Positions 21,707 to 30,191 of a stretch of DNA of 38,093 nt are shown here, in pieces. The notes beneath the pieces are model-generated. The model was not told where the DNA came from and searched no databases. It saw only the letters and a program-made list of their open reading frames with translations. Position numbers and translations under genes: made by a program. The stretch is from assembly GCA_023145935.1 (NCBI GenBank), contig JAGLDB010000001.1, forward strand, positions 1 through 38,093. Direction: 5' to 3'. The stretch is from Candidatus Sabulitectum sp. Lineage in GTDB: Bacteria > Fermentibacterota > Fermentibacteria > Fermentibacterales > Fermentibacteraceae. Positions within the stretch are counted from its first letter, which is position 1; every line of letters begins with the position of its first letter.

Positions 21707-21997
21707 TTAACAGGTCGGTCGAAGTACGATTTTCAAAGAGCGAAAAAGCTCTATACCGGCCGCTTCATTCAAAGCCTCAACTATTTCACTGCTTCTGTAC
21801 CGCAGCTCCATGGCCACCGCTGGATTCATTGCCCTGACAATTACTGTGGAGTCGGAAAAACCCTCTAAAGAACACATGCCGGATATCTTCCCACCGGCTG
21901 CTGCTTCCCAGAACGTCAAAGCTCGTCTTCTGGAAGAAAATTTGTCCAGTTCCAGATTCCGCCATAAATTTTCAACCAGGCAACGAACACTTTTCAT
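21707..21997 (-). CDS. DUF721 / DciA-like protein (putative replicative-helicase loader)
   Basis: A 96-residue protein that resembles the DUF721 (DciA) family by size, by the FWEAAAGGKISGMCSLEGF segment followed by a short beta-rich core, and by position between dnaN and gyrB. DciA proteins help load DnaB helicase in bacteria that lack DnaC or DnaI. No DnaC or DnaI gene is seen in this window. It is 5 bp downstream of dnaN. The family is weakly conserved, so the call relies on both motif and context. Confidence 0.75.
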   Translation of the reverse strand: MKSVRCLVENLWRNLELDKFSSRRRALTFWEAAAGGKISGMCSLEGFSDSTVIVRAMNPAVAMELRYRSSEIVEALNEAAGIELFRSLKIVLRPTC

Positions 21998-22002
21998 CTA
22001 TC

Positions 22003-23121
22003 TCAAACAGTATCAGGAAGTCTTACTGGCATAACAAGAGTCAGATAATCAATATCGGCATCATGCTCTTCTTCTGTGATAATAACAGCCGTTGAACTAT
22101 CATTAAGATGAAACAGAACATTTTCACTTTTCATGTTTCGCATAATGTCTACGATCAAATTTCCGTTAAACGCAATCTGAAGAGGTTCCTTGTTGTATAC
22201 AGCCTCTATCTCTTCTCGTGCTTCGCCGGCATCTGTGTTCTCCGCATGAAGAATCACCTTGTTATGCTCTACAGTAAACATAATCTGATGGGTAGCAGGG
22301 TTTGCGATGATCCTCATTCTTTTAAGTGCACCGAAAAGATACTCTCTGTTTATGGTAAGAACATCGTTATTGTTTTGGGGAATTACTTTCTCATATGGAG
22401 GATAAGGTCCTTCAATCAACCTGCTGTAGACGCTCGTATCGTCTACATGGAAACTAATCTGTGTTCCGTGTGATGACATGTAAACAGGTTTCTCAGAGTT
22501 TATCTTTAAAAGAAGGTTGAGAGCTTTTGGGGCTATGATCGACTCTATTTCAGAATCTCCAGCGATTTCAGTCATTTTTACTTTAGCAAGTCTGTGACCG
22601 TCTGTTGCTACCATCACAAGTCCTTCTGAATTCAATTTCCAGAAAAGACCGGTTAAGGAAGCTCTAATCTCACTTGCTCCGGCAACAGCATATGCTGTTT
22701 TCTTTATGGCTTCTTTAACCAAAGCAAGAGGAAGACTGATACGATCGTCTTCTGAACCGGGGTTTGGAAGAGAAGGATAACTGTCTCTGCTACTGGATGG
22801 AAGTGTAAACGAGCTTTTTTCACAACTGACTGTTGTTCGTGAACCGCTTGTGTTTATGCTTACATCAGACCCGGAAAGTTCTCTGACTATCTCAAGAAGT
22901 TTTTTACCTGGAAGTGCAACAGAACCCTGGGTTGAAATTGTGGCTGGTACCAGTGTTACAACTGTGGTGTCAAGATCTGTTGCTGCAAGTCTTAGCATAT
23001 CTCCTTCAGTTTCAAGAAGAATATTGGAAAGAGATGGAAGACTGGTTTTAGGTGAAAGAGCAGAGGCAACGGTATTGAGTCCGTTCAAAAGCGTCTTGTG
23101 ATCAACAAGTAATTTTACCAT
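22003..23121 (-). CDS. dnaN: DNA polymerase III sliding clamp (beta subunit)
   Basis: At 372 residues it has the normal clamp length, made of three similar domains. The ending YLTLVMPVRLPDTV is the typical clamp C-terminus (YxxxxMPMRL). FKCxxxNSxLxxAL-like start features are replaced by KLLVDHKTLLNGLNTVASAL. ATG at 23121 follows GGAGG with 7 bp spacing, and a likely promoter lies 60-90 bp upstream. It opens the dnaN to ansA transcription unit. Confidence 0.97.
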   Translation of the reverse strand: MVKLLVDHKTLLNGLNTVASALSPKTSLPSLSNILLETEGDMLRLAATDLDTTVVTLVPATISTQGSVALPGKKLLEIVRELSGSDVSINTSGSRTTVSCEKSSFTLPSSSRDSYPSLPNPGSEDDRISLPLALVKEAIKKTAYAVAGASEIRASLTGLFWKLNSEGLVMVATDGHRLAKVKMTEIAGDSEIESIIAPKALNLLLKINSEKPVYMSSHGTQISFHVDDTSVYSRLIEGPYPPYEKVIPQNNNDVLTINREYLFGALKRMRIIANPATHQIMFTVEHNKVILHAENTDAGEAREEIEAVYNKEPLQIAFNGNLIVDIMRNMKSENVLFHLNDSSTAVIITEEEHDADIDYLTLVMPVRLPDTV

Positions 23122-23330
23122 AAAAAGTCCTCCACAAAGTCTTTAAATTAAACTCAAAAAACAAAAATACAATCATAGTAATTATAGTGTAATGAGTGTG
23201 CAAAAGTAACCCTTAGTCGCAGAAAGAAGGCAGAGGACGTGTTGAAAAAAAGTGGAAAACAAAGTAGTGAAAAAGTAGTTTTCAACAAATAGAAGTTGAA
23301 GAAGGAAATAAAGAATTAGTGCACAAAAAA
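23122..23330. other. dnaA-dnaN intergenic region, candidate replication origin segment
   Basis: The region is A+T-rich. Four 9-mers resemble DnaA boxes of form TTTT(C/G)(A/C)AC(A/T): 23197-23205 (reverse of TTTTGCACA), 23240-23248 (reverse of TTTTCAACA), 23251-23259 (reverse of TTTTCCACT) and 23279-23287 (TTTTCAACA). None matches the E. coli consensus TTATCCACA exactly. The switch in gene direction is nearer 24.7-24.88 kb, so the dnaA-rpmH gap is a second candidate. A bipartite origin, as in Bacillus, is possible. Confidence 0.45.
23181..23209 (-). promoter_or_regulatory. Predicted promoter for the dnaN operon
   Basis: Read leftward: -35 TTACTT (23209-23204), 17 bp spacer, perfect -10 TATAAT (23186-23181), 60 bp before the dnaN start codon. 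One DnaA-box-like 9-mer (23197-23205) overlaps the -35 box and spacer, so DnaA could regulate it. Confidence 0.6.
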
Positions 23331-24668
23331 CTAAACAAGAAGAGACTCTCTGATATCTATGATCTTTCTCTTGAAGAAGGCATCATCACTCATCATGTTG
23401 TTGATACGCTTTATTGCGTTTAGAACTGTGGAATGGTCTCTACCAAAAAAAGATCCTATTTCTTCAAGGGACAGGCTAGTCAGGTCTCGCATTAGATACA
23501 TCGAGATCTGTCTGGGAACAAGAATTTCCCTTTTTCTTTGTTTGCCTTTGAGTGTGTTGGGGTTAACACCGAAAAATTCGGCAACGCTTGAGGTAATAGT
23601 GGTCGGGTTAAGTCTTCTGGATGAAGCTCCCAGATATTCAGTGATAATGGAACGAACGTTTTCCAGAGTCAGGTCGATATTTTGAATTCTTATGTTTGCA
23701 GCAATAAGATTCACAGCACCCTCAAGTTGTCTTACATTTGATTTCACAGTCTCTGCCAGGTAAAATATTATTTCCTTATCCAGCAAAATGTTTTCGTCTC
23801 TCAATTTCTGGTTGAGAATGGCAAGTCTGGTTTCAAGAACAGGAGGCTTGATATCAACAACCATACCGGATTGAAATCTCGAGATAAGGCGTTCAGCCAG
23901 CGGTTCAAGTTCGTGAGGCGGCCTGTCGGAGGTAACAATGATCTGGCGTCCACGAAGGTACAGATCGTTGAAAAGGTGGAAGAAAAGATCCTGAGTTGTT
24001 TCTTTGTTTGAAAGAAACTGCACGTCGTCCATAATTAGATAGTGCGAATTTCTGAATGTGTCTTTAAAACTTTCCAAAGCCATGAAATTGTTTTTGTTAG
24101 GAATCATTGCCCGGAGAAACATGGTAAGAAATTCTTCACTTGATATGTAACAAAATGTTTTGTCCGGGTGATTCGTTTTTATATGGTTGGCAACCGCTTG
24201 AACAAGGTGTGTCTTACCCAGTCCAACACCACCGTAGATAAAAAGCGGGTTGGTTGATGATTGTCCCATTTCATAGGCTACAGACTGTGCTGTTGCAAAA
24301 GCAAGCCTGTTGTTCGGCCCCTGGATGAATCGATCGAAAACATAATCGGGCTTTAGAAAGTTTGAAAACAGCTCATGTCTGGATGAATTGTTCATTCTAC
24401 CCACGGAAAGCGTCTCGGGAATATGAGTGAAAACAACCGAAACATCGGTTTCGCCACTTACTTCTCGAAGAAGCTCTTCGAGTTTTTCTTTGTAGTTGTG
24501 GGTTACAAAATTAGCTCTAATCTCGGAATCAAGGCCAACAGTGAAGACTCCGTTATTGAAAGATCTAAAGGAGGCAGTGGACAACCATGAATTGTAGATC
24601 TCAGAACCCATAAGTTTTTTTGCCCTGTCAAGACAAAGATCAAAAACATCCTCTGGCAGGAAAAGCAT
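23331..24668 (-). CDS. dnaA: Chromosomal replication initiator protein DnaA
   Basis: I choose the ATG at 24668 (445 residues). GGAG precedes it by 9 bp, and the protein then begins LPEDVFDLCLDRAKKLM like typical DnaA domain I. An in-frame opening further upstream adds 25 unlikely hydrophobic residues. Walker A GGVGLGKT is at about residues 146-153 and Walker B YLIMDDVQFL lies near 210. The DNA-binding domain ends with FGRDHSTVLNAIKRI, the DnaA signature helix. The protein unwinds the origin and recruits the helicase. It reads leftward, divergent from rpmH. Confidence 0.97.
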   Translation of the reverse strand: MLFLPEDVFDLCLDRAKKLMGSEIYNSWLSTASFRSFNNGVFTVGLDSEIRANFVTHNYKEKLEELLREVSGETDVSVVFTHIPETLSVGRMNNSSRHELFSNFLKPDYVFDRFIQGPNNRLAFATAQSVAYEMGQSSTNPLFIYGGVGLGKTHLVQAVANHIKTNHPDKTFCYISSEEFLTMFLRAMIPNKNNFMALESFKDTFRNSHYLIMDDVQFLSNKETTQDLFFHLFNDLYLRGRQIIVTSDRPPHELEPLAERLISRFQSGMVVDIKPPVLETRLAILNQKLRDENILLDKEIIFYLAETVKSNVRQLEGAVNLIAANIRIQNIDLTLENVRSIITEYLGASSRRLNPTTITSSVAEFFGVNPNTLKGKQRKREILVPRQISMYLMRDLTSLSLEEIGSFFGRDHSTVLNAIKRINNMMSDDAFFKRKIIDIRESLLV

Positions 24669-24715
24669 AAAGCAGATCTCCGAATCGTAAATTGGATAGT
24701 TAAATGAAACACCAC

Positions 24716-24743
24716 ATAATATTGAAATAAATAAAAAAAACAA
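24716..24743 (-). promoter_or_regulatory. Possible dnaA promoter
   Basis: Read leftward: -35 TTGTTT (24743-24738), 16 bp spacer, -10 TATTAT (24721-24716), 47 bp before the dnaA ATG. The surrounding sequence is very A+T-rich, so chance matches are likely. Confidence 0.35.
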
Positions 24744-24770
24744 GTCCTTTTTGAATTCTCAAAGCAGAAC

Positions 24771-24799
24771 TTGACAACTGGACGCTATTTAGATAAATT
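24771..24799 (+). promoter_or_regulatory. Predicted promoter for the rpmH-rnpA-yidD-yidC operon
   Basis: A perfect -35 TTGACA (24771-24776), 17 bp spacer and -10 TAAATT (24794-24799), about 79 bp upstream of the rpmH ATG. Best promoter match in the window. Confidence 0.7.
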
Positions 24800-24877
24800 T
24801 GCGCTTCTAGTATTGTTAATTTGAAAAGGGCACAGTGAACTCAGATATGTGTTTACTTGAGGAATACAGAGGAAGAC

Positions 24878-25012
24878 ATGAAAAGAACATTTCAACCAAG
24901 TAATATTTCAAGAAAAAGACGCCATGGATTCAGGGCGCGTATGGCAACAAAGGGTGGACGAAAAGTAATCAACGCAAGAAGACGCAAGGGACGCAAGCGT
25001 CTTATTCCTTAA
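24878..25012 (+). CDS. rpmH: Ribosomal protein bL34
   Basis: A 44-residue, extremely basic protein starting [18 protein letters not shown], with the conserved [20 protein letters not shown] end; the usual length for bL34 of the large ribosomal subunit. ATG at 24878 follows AGAGGAAG. It is the first gene of the rightward operon and sits 3 bp before rnpA, the almost universal arrangement next to dnaA. Confidence 0.97.
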   Translation: MKRTFQPSNISRKRRHGFRARMATKGGRKVINARRRKGRKRLIP

Positions 25013-25015
25013 TTC

Positions 25016-25351
25016 TTGAGAAAACTCTGTCTACAAAGTCTAAAGTCTGGATGGCAGTTCAGAAAACTCTTAAGGCGGGGGTACCGGTTTACAGGTAAAG
25101 TTTTAAGGGCAAGGTATCACAAGAATACCCTGGGTCGAGTACGCCTGGGGTTTTCTGTATCTGCAAAGACGGGAAATTCTGTCCAAAGAAATCTTTTTAA
25201 AAGAAGATTGAGACAGTATTCCGTAGAAGTGGTTGTTGAAAAAGGATTTGATGCTGTTATCTTCCCAACAGTACCACTGAAGGATACAGACTGGAAAATG
25301 ATAAAGGTTGATATGGACAGGCTTGTTAAACATGCAGAAGAAGAATCATAA
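25016..25351 (+). CDS. rnpA: Ribonuclease P protein component
   Basis: A 111-residue basic protein that assists the RNase P RNA in trimming tRNA 5' ends. The family's RNA-binding motif appears as NLFKRRLRQY (residues 59-68), with RVRLGFSVSAKTGNSVQRN before it. The start is TTG at 25016, three bases after the rpmH stop. No clear ribosome site is seen, so translation is probably coupled to rpmH. The stop abuts the yidD ATG directly. Confidence 0.93.
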   Translation: MRKLCLQSLKSGWQFRKLLRRGYRFTGKVLRARYHKNTLGRVRLGFSVSAKTGNSVQRNLFKRRLRQYSVEVVVEKGFDAVIFPTVPLKDTDWKMIKVDMDRLVKHAEEES

Positions 25352-25579
25352 ATGAGAATATTTCTTATAGCTGTTGTTAGAATATACAGGCGGGTCTTGT
25401 CACCGCTTCTACCCCCAAGTTGTATATATACACCGACATGCAGTGTTTATGCGGAAGAAGCTCTGCGAAAGCATGGGGCTTTCAGAGGAACAGTTATGGC
25501 TACAAAACGAATTCTAAGATGCCACCCCTGGCATTCAGGGGGCTATGACCCCGTACCGGAGGTTGAAAAAGATGAGTGA
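25352..25579 (+). CDS. yidD: Membrane protein insertion efficiency factor YidD
   Basis: A 75-residue protein with the standard family landmarks: [28 protein letters not shown] and [13 protein letters not shown], including the three conserved cysteines. It is a small peripheral membrane protein that aids YidC-dependent insertion. The ATG begins immediately after the rnpA stop, and the 3' end overlaps yidC by 8 bp. Confidence 0.96.
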   Translation: MRIFLIAVVRIYRRVLSPLLPPSCIYTPTCSVYAEEALRKHGAFRGTVMATKRILRCHPWHSGGYDPVPEVEKDE

Positions 25580-27197
25580 TCAGTCACGGCTGTTTCTTGC
25601 AGCTGTTCTTATGCTGGGTGTTTTGCTGATTAGCTGGTTTGTTACAGGAAAGGGAGGCAGTACACAACAGAATTCGAATGTTCCGATAGCAGCACAGCAG
25701 GCAGAGCCTGTGGCGTCGAATGTAACGGAAGAACCAGTGAATGCGGATCTTGCCCGGGATTCCATTATTCTCCTGGTAGATCAGGAACAGGAGTTTGTAA
25801 ACGAAAGAATAGTCACTGTAATTATTCCCGGAGAAAATCCAGGAGAAACTCTTGTTGTAGCAAGACTGTCCACATCAGGTGGAGCTGTGGAATCCTGGGT
25901 ACTGCAGGATTATCAGGACCACCCGGGCCTTGGAATAGGTCAGCTTGTTGATCTTGCGAATGAACCATGGCTTGTTTCCAGGAACAGCAGCGGAAGCCCT
26001 GTGAATTTTGTCTATACAGGGCCAGATACTGTTGTGGCTGGGGAACAGGGTGCAGTTCTGACATTTGTTGCAGGACCATCTTCGAAAACATTTACATTTG
26101 AGCGGGGCTTCTATGGATTCACTCTGGAAAAGGTCGGGCTGGATCTAACTTCCACCATAGAGCCCGGAACAATTCCGATTACGGAAACACAGACGACAGA
26201 TAAGGGATACTTTACAGCATCCTGGTTTACAAACTCTCATAAAAAGGAAAACTCCGAAAAGATAGAAGGATTTCAAGCCACTGGAAATGTGGCGTGGGTA
26301 GCTTCAAGTAACAAGTATTTCACATTAATTCTCATGCCGGAAACCATGGAAAGAGCAGACGGATACGTTGCTCCAGGAGAGGGCGGCTCTGCAAGTATTG
26401 CTATTGACGATAACAAGATTACCGTTTTTGCAGGACCAAAGGCATACAAACTTCTAAGTGATATTGGAAGATCTACCACTGATATGATCGATTTCGGCTG
26501 GCCGATAATCCGATGGATTGGAAAACTTATTTTCCTTTATCTTACAACAGCACTGTCTTTTGTGAGTAACTGGGGAGTACGGATCGTTATTTTGGCATTC
26601 ACCTTGAAAATTATTCTTTCGCCGCTTACTACGAAGAGTTATGTGTCCATGCAGAAAATGCAGAAGATACAGCCGGCAATGAAGGAGATTCAGAAAAAGT
26701 TTGCAAAAGACCCGAAACAGCAGCAGGCAGAAATGCAGAAGCTTTACAAGGAGAAAGGCGTAAATCCTATTGGTGGTTGTCTTCCGATGTTGCTACAGAT
26801 GCCGGTGTTTTTTGCCATGTACAGAGTTCTTGCGAACATGGTGGAACTCAGAGGAGCGGGATTTGTTTTGTGGATAAATGATCTATCAAGACCGGAACTG
26901 CTTTTTCACTTCCAGACAAAAGTTTTAGGGCTTGAGGGAATCGGGCTTATGGCCGTTGTTCTTGGAGTGATAATGTTTCTTCAGCAGAAACTCACGGGAA
27001 CAAGTGGAACAGGTTCTGCTGCGCAACAGCAGAAAATGATGATGTACATGATGCCTATATTCATGACATTTCTCTTCATGAGATTTGCATCCGGTCTTAC
27101 TTTGTACTGGCTTGTTTTTAACATTCTAACACTTGTTCATCAGGAGCTTATTAAGAAAAAGCTTACAGCGGATCAGGCTGATGGAACAGCAAAGTGA
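25572..27197 (+). CDS. yidC: Membrane protein insertase YidC
   Basis: A 541-residue insertase of the Gram-negative type, with an N-terminal membrane helix (about residues 5-25), a large periplasmic domain of roughly 270 residues, and a C-terminal membrane core starting near residue 315. The core includes [20 protein letters not shown], a coiled-coil loop and [21 protein letters not shown]. The large outer domain indicates a two-membrane envelope or a close relative. ATG 25572 overlaps yidD (ATGAGTGA); a more upstream in-frame start at 25545 lies well inside yidD. Its end overlaps mnmE by 17 bp. Confidence 0.96.
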   Translation: MSDQSRLFLAAVLMLGVLLISWFVTGKGGSTQQNSNVPIAAQQAEPVASNVTEEPVNADLARDSIILLVDQEQEFVNERIVTVIIPGENPGETLVVARLSTSGGAVESWVLQDYQDHPGLGIGQLVDLANEPWLVSRNSSGSPVNFVYTGPDTVVAGEQGAVLTFVAGPSSKTFTFERGFYGFTLEKVGLDLTSTIEPGTIPITETQTTDKGYFTASWFTNSHKKENSEKIEGFQATGNVAWVASSNKYFTLILMPETMERADGYVAPGEGGSASIAIDDNKITVFAGPKAYKLLSDIGRSTTDMIDFGWPIIRWIGKLIFLYLTTALSFVSNWGVRIVILAFTLKIILSPLTTKSYVSMQKMQKIQPAMKEIQKKFAKDPKQQQAEMQKLYKEKGVNPIGGCLPMLLQMPVFFAMYRVLANMVELRGAGFVLWINDLSRPELLFHFQTKVLGLEGIGLMAVVLGVIMFLQQKLTGTSGTGSAAQQQKMMMYMMPIFMTFLFMRFASGLTLYWLVFNILTLVHQELIKKKLTADQADGTAK

Positions 27198-28380
27198 TCT
27201 TATAGCGGCTCTGGCTACCCCTGAAGCGGTATCGGCAATTTCATTGGTGAGGCTCTCTGGGAAGGGAGCCTCTGCTGTAATAGAAAAACTGATGAAACTT
27301 GAACAGGGAGCTCTTACAGGCAGGAAACGCGCAGTGGGAGACCTTGCGGGAATTGATTACCTTGTTGCAATATCATGGCCGCTGGGGAAAAGTTATACCG
27401 GCGAGGAAATGGTAGATCTAATGTGTCACGGATCACCGGGTACAGCAGCAAGAATTCTTGAAGAGCTGGAAAAAAACGGAGCCAGGCTGGCCGCTCCGGG
27501 AGAGTTTACAAGAAGGGCATGGCTGAACGGAAGACTTTCTTCTCTGGATGTTCTGACTCTTTCTGCCAGGTATACTGCAGGGGAACAAAAGACAAAGCAT
27601 GGTGATCTGACAGAAGAGCTATCAGAACTGACAAGTGAACTTGAAGGCTTTATAGAATTCAGCGAGGATCATGAAGTATCAGAGGAGAAACAGATAACCC
27701 TTCTTCTTGAGAAATTGCTCAACAGGACCCAAAAACTTGTGGTATCTGTAAGGAATACGGAGATCCTGCCAAGGGTCTTCATCATGGGTCCGATGAATGC
27801 AGGCAAATCAACTCTTTTCAACAAGCTGAACGGAAAAGAGATCGTTGTGGTGTCCCGCAGAGCTGGTACTACAAGAGACGGTGCAACAAGAATAGTTCCC
27901 TTTTCCGGCAGACTTGTGGAAATATCAGACAGCGCCGGCAGTGGAGGCACAGAGCTTGACAGCCAGGCGTATGAACTTCTGGAGCGATCGTTGAAGAGCG
28001 GAGACAGAATAGTTTGGCTCGATCCATCTTGCAGCTCTCCGCCTGGTAAACTGATGGAACAACACGAAGTGCTTAAGGTATGTTCTCTTTCTGACAAAAA
28101 CCCGGGAAAATGCAAACCGGGATGGCTGGTTCTTTCTTCCGTGACAGGGGTGGGTGTAGACAAAGTAATAGAGTTCATGATCACCACCCACTGGGAAAGT
28201 CCCTCCTGGAGAATGCAAAGAATGGTTGGTTTGCTGGAAGAGGCAATTTCTGCATCAAAGGGGCACGATATTGCAATGGCCGCAGAGATCGTAGGAGATG
28301 TATTAAGAGAAGCAGACAAACCGCAACGATATGGGGATGCTGTGGAAAGGGCACTGGAGAGGTTCTGCGTGGGAAAATGA
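27181..28380 (+). CDS. mnmE: tRNA modification GTPase MnmE, short and divergent
   Basis: MnmE works with MnmG to modify the wobble uridine (U34) of tRNAs using tetrahydrofolate and GTP. At 399 residues it is shorter than the usual 450 or so. The N-terminal folate domain is present (SYTGEEMVDLMCHGSPG, APGEFTRRAWLNGRLS). G1 is GPMNAGKST (203-211) with the K+-binding Asn207, G2 is GTTRD (229-233) and G3 is DSAG (250-253, usually DTAG). A canonical N/TKxD G4 motif is missing; the expected place around 300-310 reads SLSDKNPGK. The C-terminal FCVGK with Cys396 is intact. The true start is ATG 27181 inside the yidC end; it overlaps mnmG by 4 bp. Confidence 0.93.
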   Translation: MEQQSDLIAALATPEAVSAISLVRLSGKGASAVIEKLMKLEQGALTGRKRAVGDLAGIDYLVAISWPLGKSYTGEEMVDLMCHGSPGTAARILEELEKNGARLAAPGEFTRRAWLNGRLSSLDVLTLSARYTAGEQKTKHGDLTEELSELTSELEGFIEFSEDHEVSEEKQITLLLEKLLNRTQKLVVSVRNTEILPRVFIMGPMNAGKSTLFNKLNGKEIVVVSRRAGTTRDGATRIVPFSGRLVEISDSAGSGGTELDSQAYELLERSLKSGDRIVWLDPSCSSPPGKLMEQHEVLKVCSLSDKNPGKCKPGWLVLSSVTGVGVDKVIEFMITTHWESPSWRMQRMVGLLEEAISASKGHDIAMAAEIVGDVLREADKPQRYGDAVERALERFCVGK

Positions 28381-30191
28381 GAAAACGGGTTCTTGTTATA
28401 GGCGGTGGGCATGCAGGGGTAGAGGCAGCGATTGCTTCAGCAGCCATAGGGTGCAGAACGACCCTGGTTACACCGGACATTTCAAGGATATCGTTAATGT
28501 CATGTAATCCTGCCATGGGTGGAATTGCAAAGGGCACGCTTGTAAGAGAGATCGACGGTCTTGGGGGAGTTGCCGCTGAATCTGCCGATAGTACAGCAAT
28601 CCAATTCAGAATGCTAAACACAAAAAAAGGTCCTGCTGTATGGGGGCCACGGGTTCAATCGGACGTGACAGCTTACACCAGCTCCCAGAGAGCAAAGCTT
28701 GAAGAGGCTGGAGTTCAGATAGTACAGGGGCTTGTAACTAAGCTTATTGGCCCTGAAAAAAAGATAACCGGTGTTTTGTTAAGCCGGGGAATAGAGCTCA
28801 ACGCAGAGGCGTTTGTTTTGGCAACAGGAACATTTCTTAACGGAATGCTTTACAGGGGAAAGATTTCGTGGCCAGGCGGAAGAAGAGGGGATGTGTCTGC
28901 TGTTGCTCTGGAAAAAGACATAAGAAAACGAATGTTTCACGTGAAACGATTCAAAACAGGAACATCGCCAAGAATTATAAGAAGCTCTATCGATACTTCG
29001 TGTCTCGAGGAGCAGATATCTCACGACATGCAGTTCAGATTCAGCTGGTCTTCCAGGGCTGGTGTTAAGAACAGGGAAACATGCTGGGTGACAAGGACAA
29101 CCGGTGAAACAGAAGGAATAGTAAAGGAAAGCCTTGAGAAGTCTGCTCTTTACTCTGGAAGAATTCACAGCAAGGGGCCGCGGTATTGTCCCAGTTTTGA
29201 AGACAAGGTAACCAAGTTTCCGGATAGAACCGGTCACCCCATACACCTGGAGCCCATGGGGCTTGCATCAAGGGTCATGTATCTGAATGGCCTTTCTACC
29301 AGTATGCCGGAGGAAATTCAGGAAAAAATAGTAAGGTCTCTGCCGGGGTTCCGGAACGCTGTTATTTCAGCCTACGGTTATACTGTGGAGTATACATGTT
29401 TTGAAACTGGTGAATTCGAAAAAACAATGAGACTGAAAAGAACGGATAACCTGTATGTATCCGGTCAGATACTCGGTACTTCCGGTTACGAGGAGGCCGC
29501 CGCAACCGGGCTTCTAGCAGGTGCCAATGCCGCAAGAAGAGTTCTGGGAATGGAAGAAAGAGTTCCCGCTAGAATGACAAGTTACCTGGGAGTAATGGTA
29601 GACGACCTTGTAACCCGGGGAACAGATGAACCTTATCGACTGTTTTCAAGCAGGTCAGAGAACCGGCTCAACCTCAGGCAGGACAACGCGGACAGGCGGG
29701 TATTTTCTTTTGCTGCGAAACTGGGAACCCTCTCTAAAAAAAAGACAAGAGAATTCAAGATACGCGAAAAAAAGTACAGCAAACTGAAGCAGGAATTGTT
29801 GTCCCGGCGTTATCAGGGAAAGTCGATAGAGGAAATATGCAAAAGGCCCGAAGTAACACCAGAGGACATTTCAGAAATAATCGGGTACGATCAGGCTAGC
29901 GTTGAAAACCGGGAAATAATCACCACACTTGTGCTTGATATGAAATATGCAGGATATGTGAAGCGAGCAGAAAAACGATTCAGGGTCCGCAGGCGGTACA
30001 GTGATGTTTCTCTTGCGCATATCAAGGATTACAAGATTGTGGGAACTGTAACCATAGAAGCAAGAGAGGCCCTTAATAAAAAAAGACCCGGGACCCTGGC
30101 AGATGCCGAGGCGATACCGGCAGTGAGGCAGGCAGACCTGGACGCCCTTGTTCTGTATCTTATGAAGAATAGTGTTTCACGTGAAACATAG
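28377..30191 (+). CDS. mnmG: tRNA uridine-34 carboxymethylaminomethyl modification enzyme MnmG
   Basis: A 604-residue FAD-dependent partner of MnmE. The FAD-binding GGGHAG is at residues 9-14. SCNPAMGGIAKGTLVREIDG and RYCPSFEDKVTKFPDR carry the two conserved cysteines and flavin-site residues. The C-terminal helical domain ends RPGTLADAEAIPAVRQADLD. The start is ATG 28377 in an ATGA overlap with mnmE; the open frame extends 5' into mnmE, but no start there is needed. Two parS palindromes lie within it, one at its 3' end. Confidence 0.97.
   Translation: MRKRVLVIGGGHAGVEAAIASAAIGCRTTLVTPDISRISLMSCNPAMGGIAKGTLVREIDGLGGVAAESADSTAIQFRMLNTKKGPAVWGPRVQSDVTAYTSSQRAKLEEAGVQIVQGLVTKLIGPEKKITGVLLSRGIELNAEAFVLATGTFLNGMLYRGKISWPGGRRGDVSAVALEKDIRKRMFHVKRFKTGTSPRIIRSSIDTSCLEEQISHDMQFRFSWSSRAGVKNRETCWVTRTTGETEGIVKESLEKSALYSGRIHSKGPRYCPSFEDKVTKFPDRTGHPIHLEPMGLASRVMYLNGLSTSMPEEIQEKIVRSLPGFRNAVISAYGYTVEYTCFETGEFEKTMRLKRTDNLYVSGQILGTSGYEEAAATGLLAGANAARRVLGMEERVPARMTSYLGVMVDDLVTRGTDEPYRLFSSRSENRLNLRQDNADRRVFSFAAKLGTLSKKKTREFKIREKKYSKLKQELLSRRYQGKSIEEICKRPEVTPEDISEIIGYDQASVENREIITTLVLDMKYAGYVKRAEKRFRVRRRYSDVSLAHIKDYKIVGTVTIEAREALNKKRPGTLADAEAIPAVRQADLDALVLYLMKNSVSRET
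28933..28948. promoter_or_regulatory. parS: parS centromere site inside mnmG
   Basis: TGTTTCACGTGAAACG matches the 16-bp bacterial parS consensus TGTTTCACGTGAAACA at 15 of 16 positions, with the full 14-bp palindromic core GTTTCACGTGAAAC. It lies within the mnmG coding frame, about 4 kb from the dnaA-rpmH junction and 2.6 kb from parB. Confidence 0.93.

Noticed and set aside
24669..24743. 25-residue N-terminal extension of dnaA
   Set aside because: It is hydrophobic and unlike DnaA; ATG 24668 has a ribosome site and gives a normal N-terminus.
28110..28376. 89-residue 5' extension of the mnmG frame
   Set aside because: It lies wholly inside mnmE; ATG 28377 begins the standard FAD-binding N-terminus.
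27669..28621. Leftward frames of up to 247 residues
   Set aside because: They are shadows of the mnmE and mnmG coding sequences, with no ribosome sites or families.
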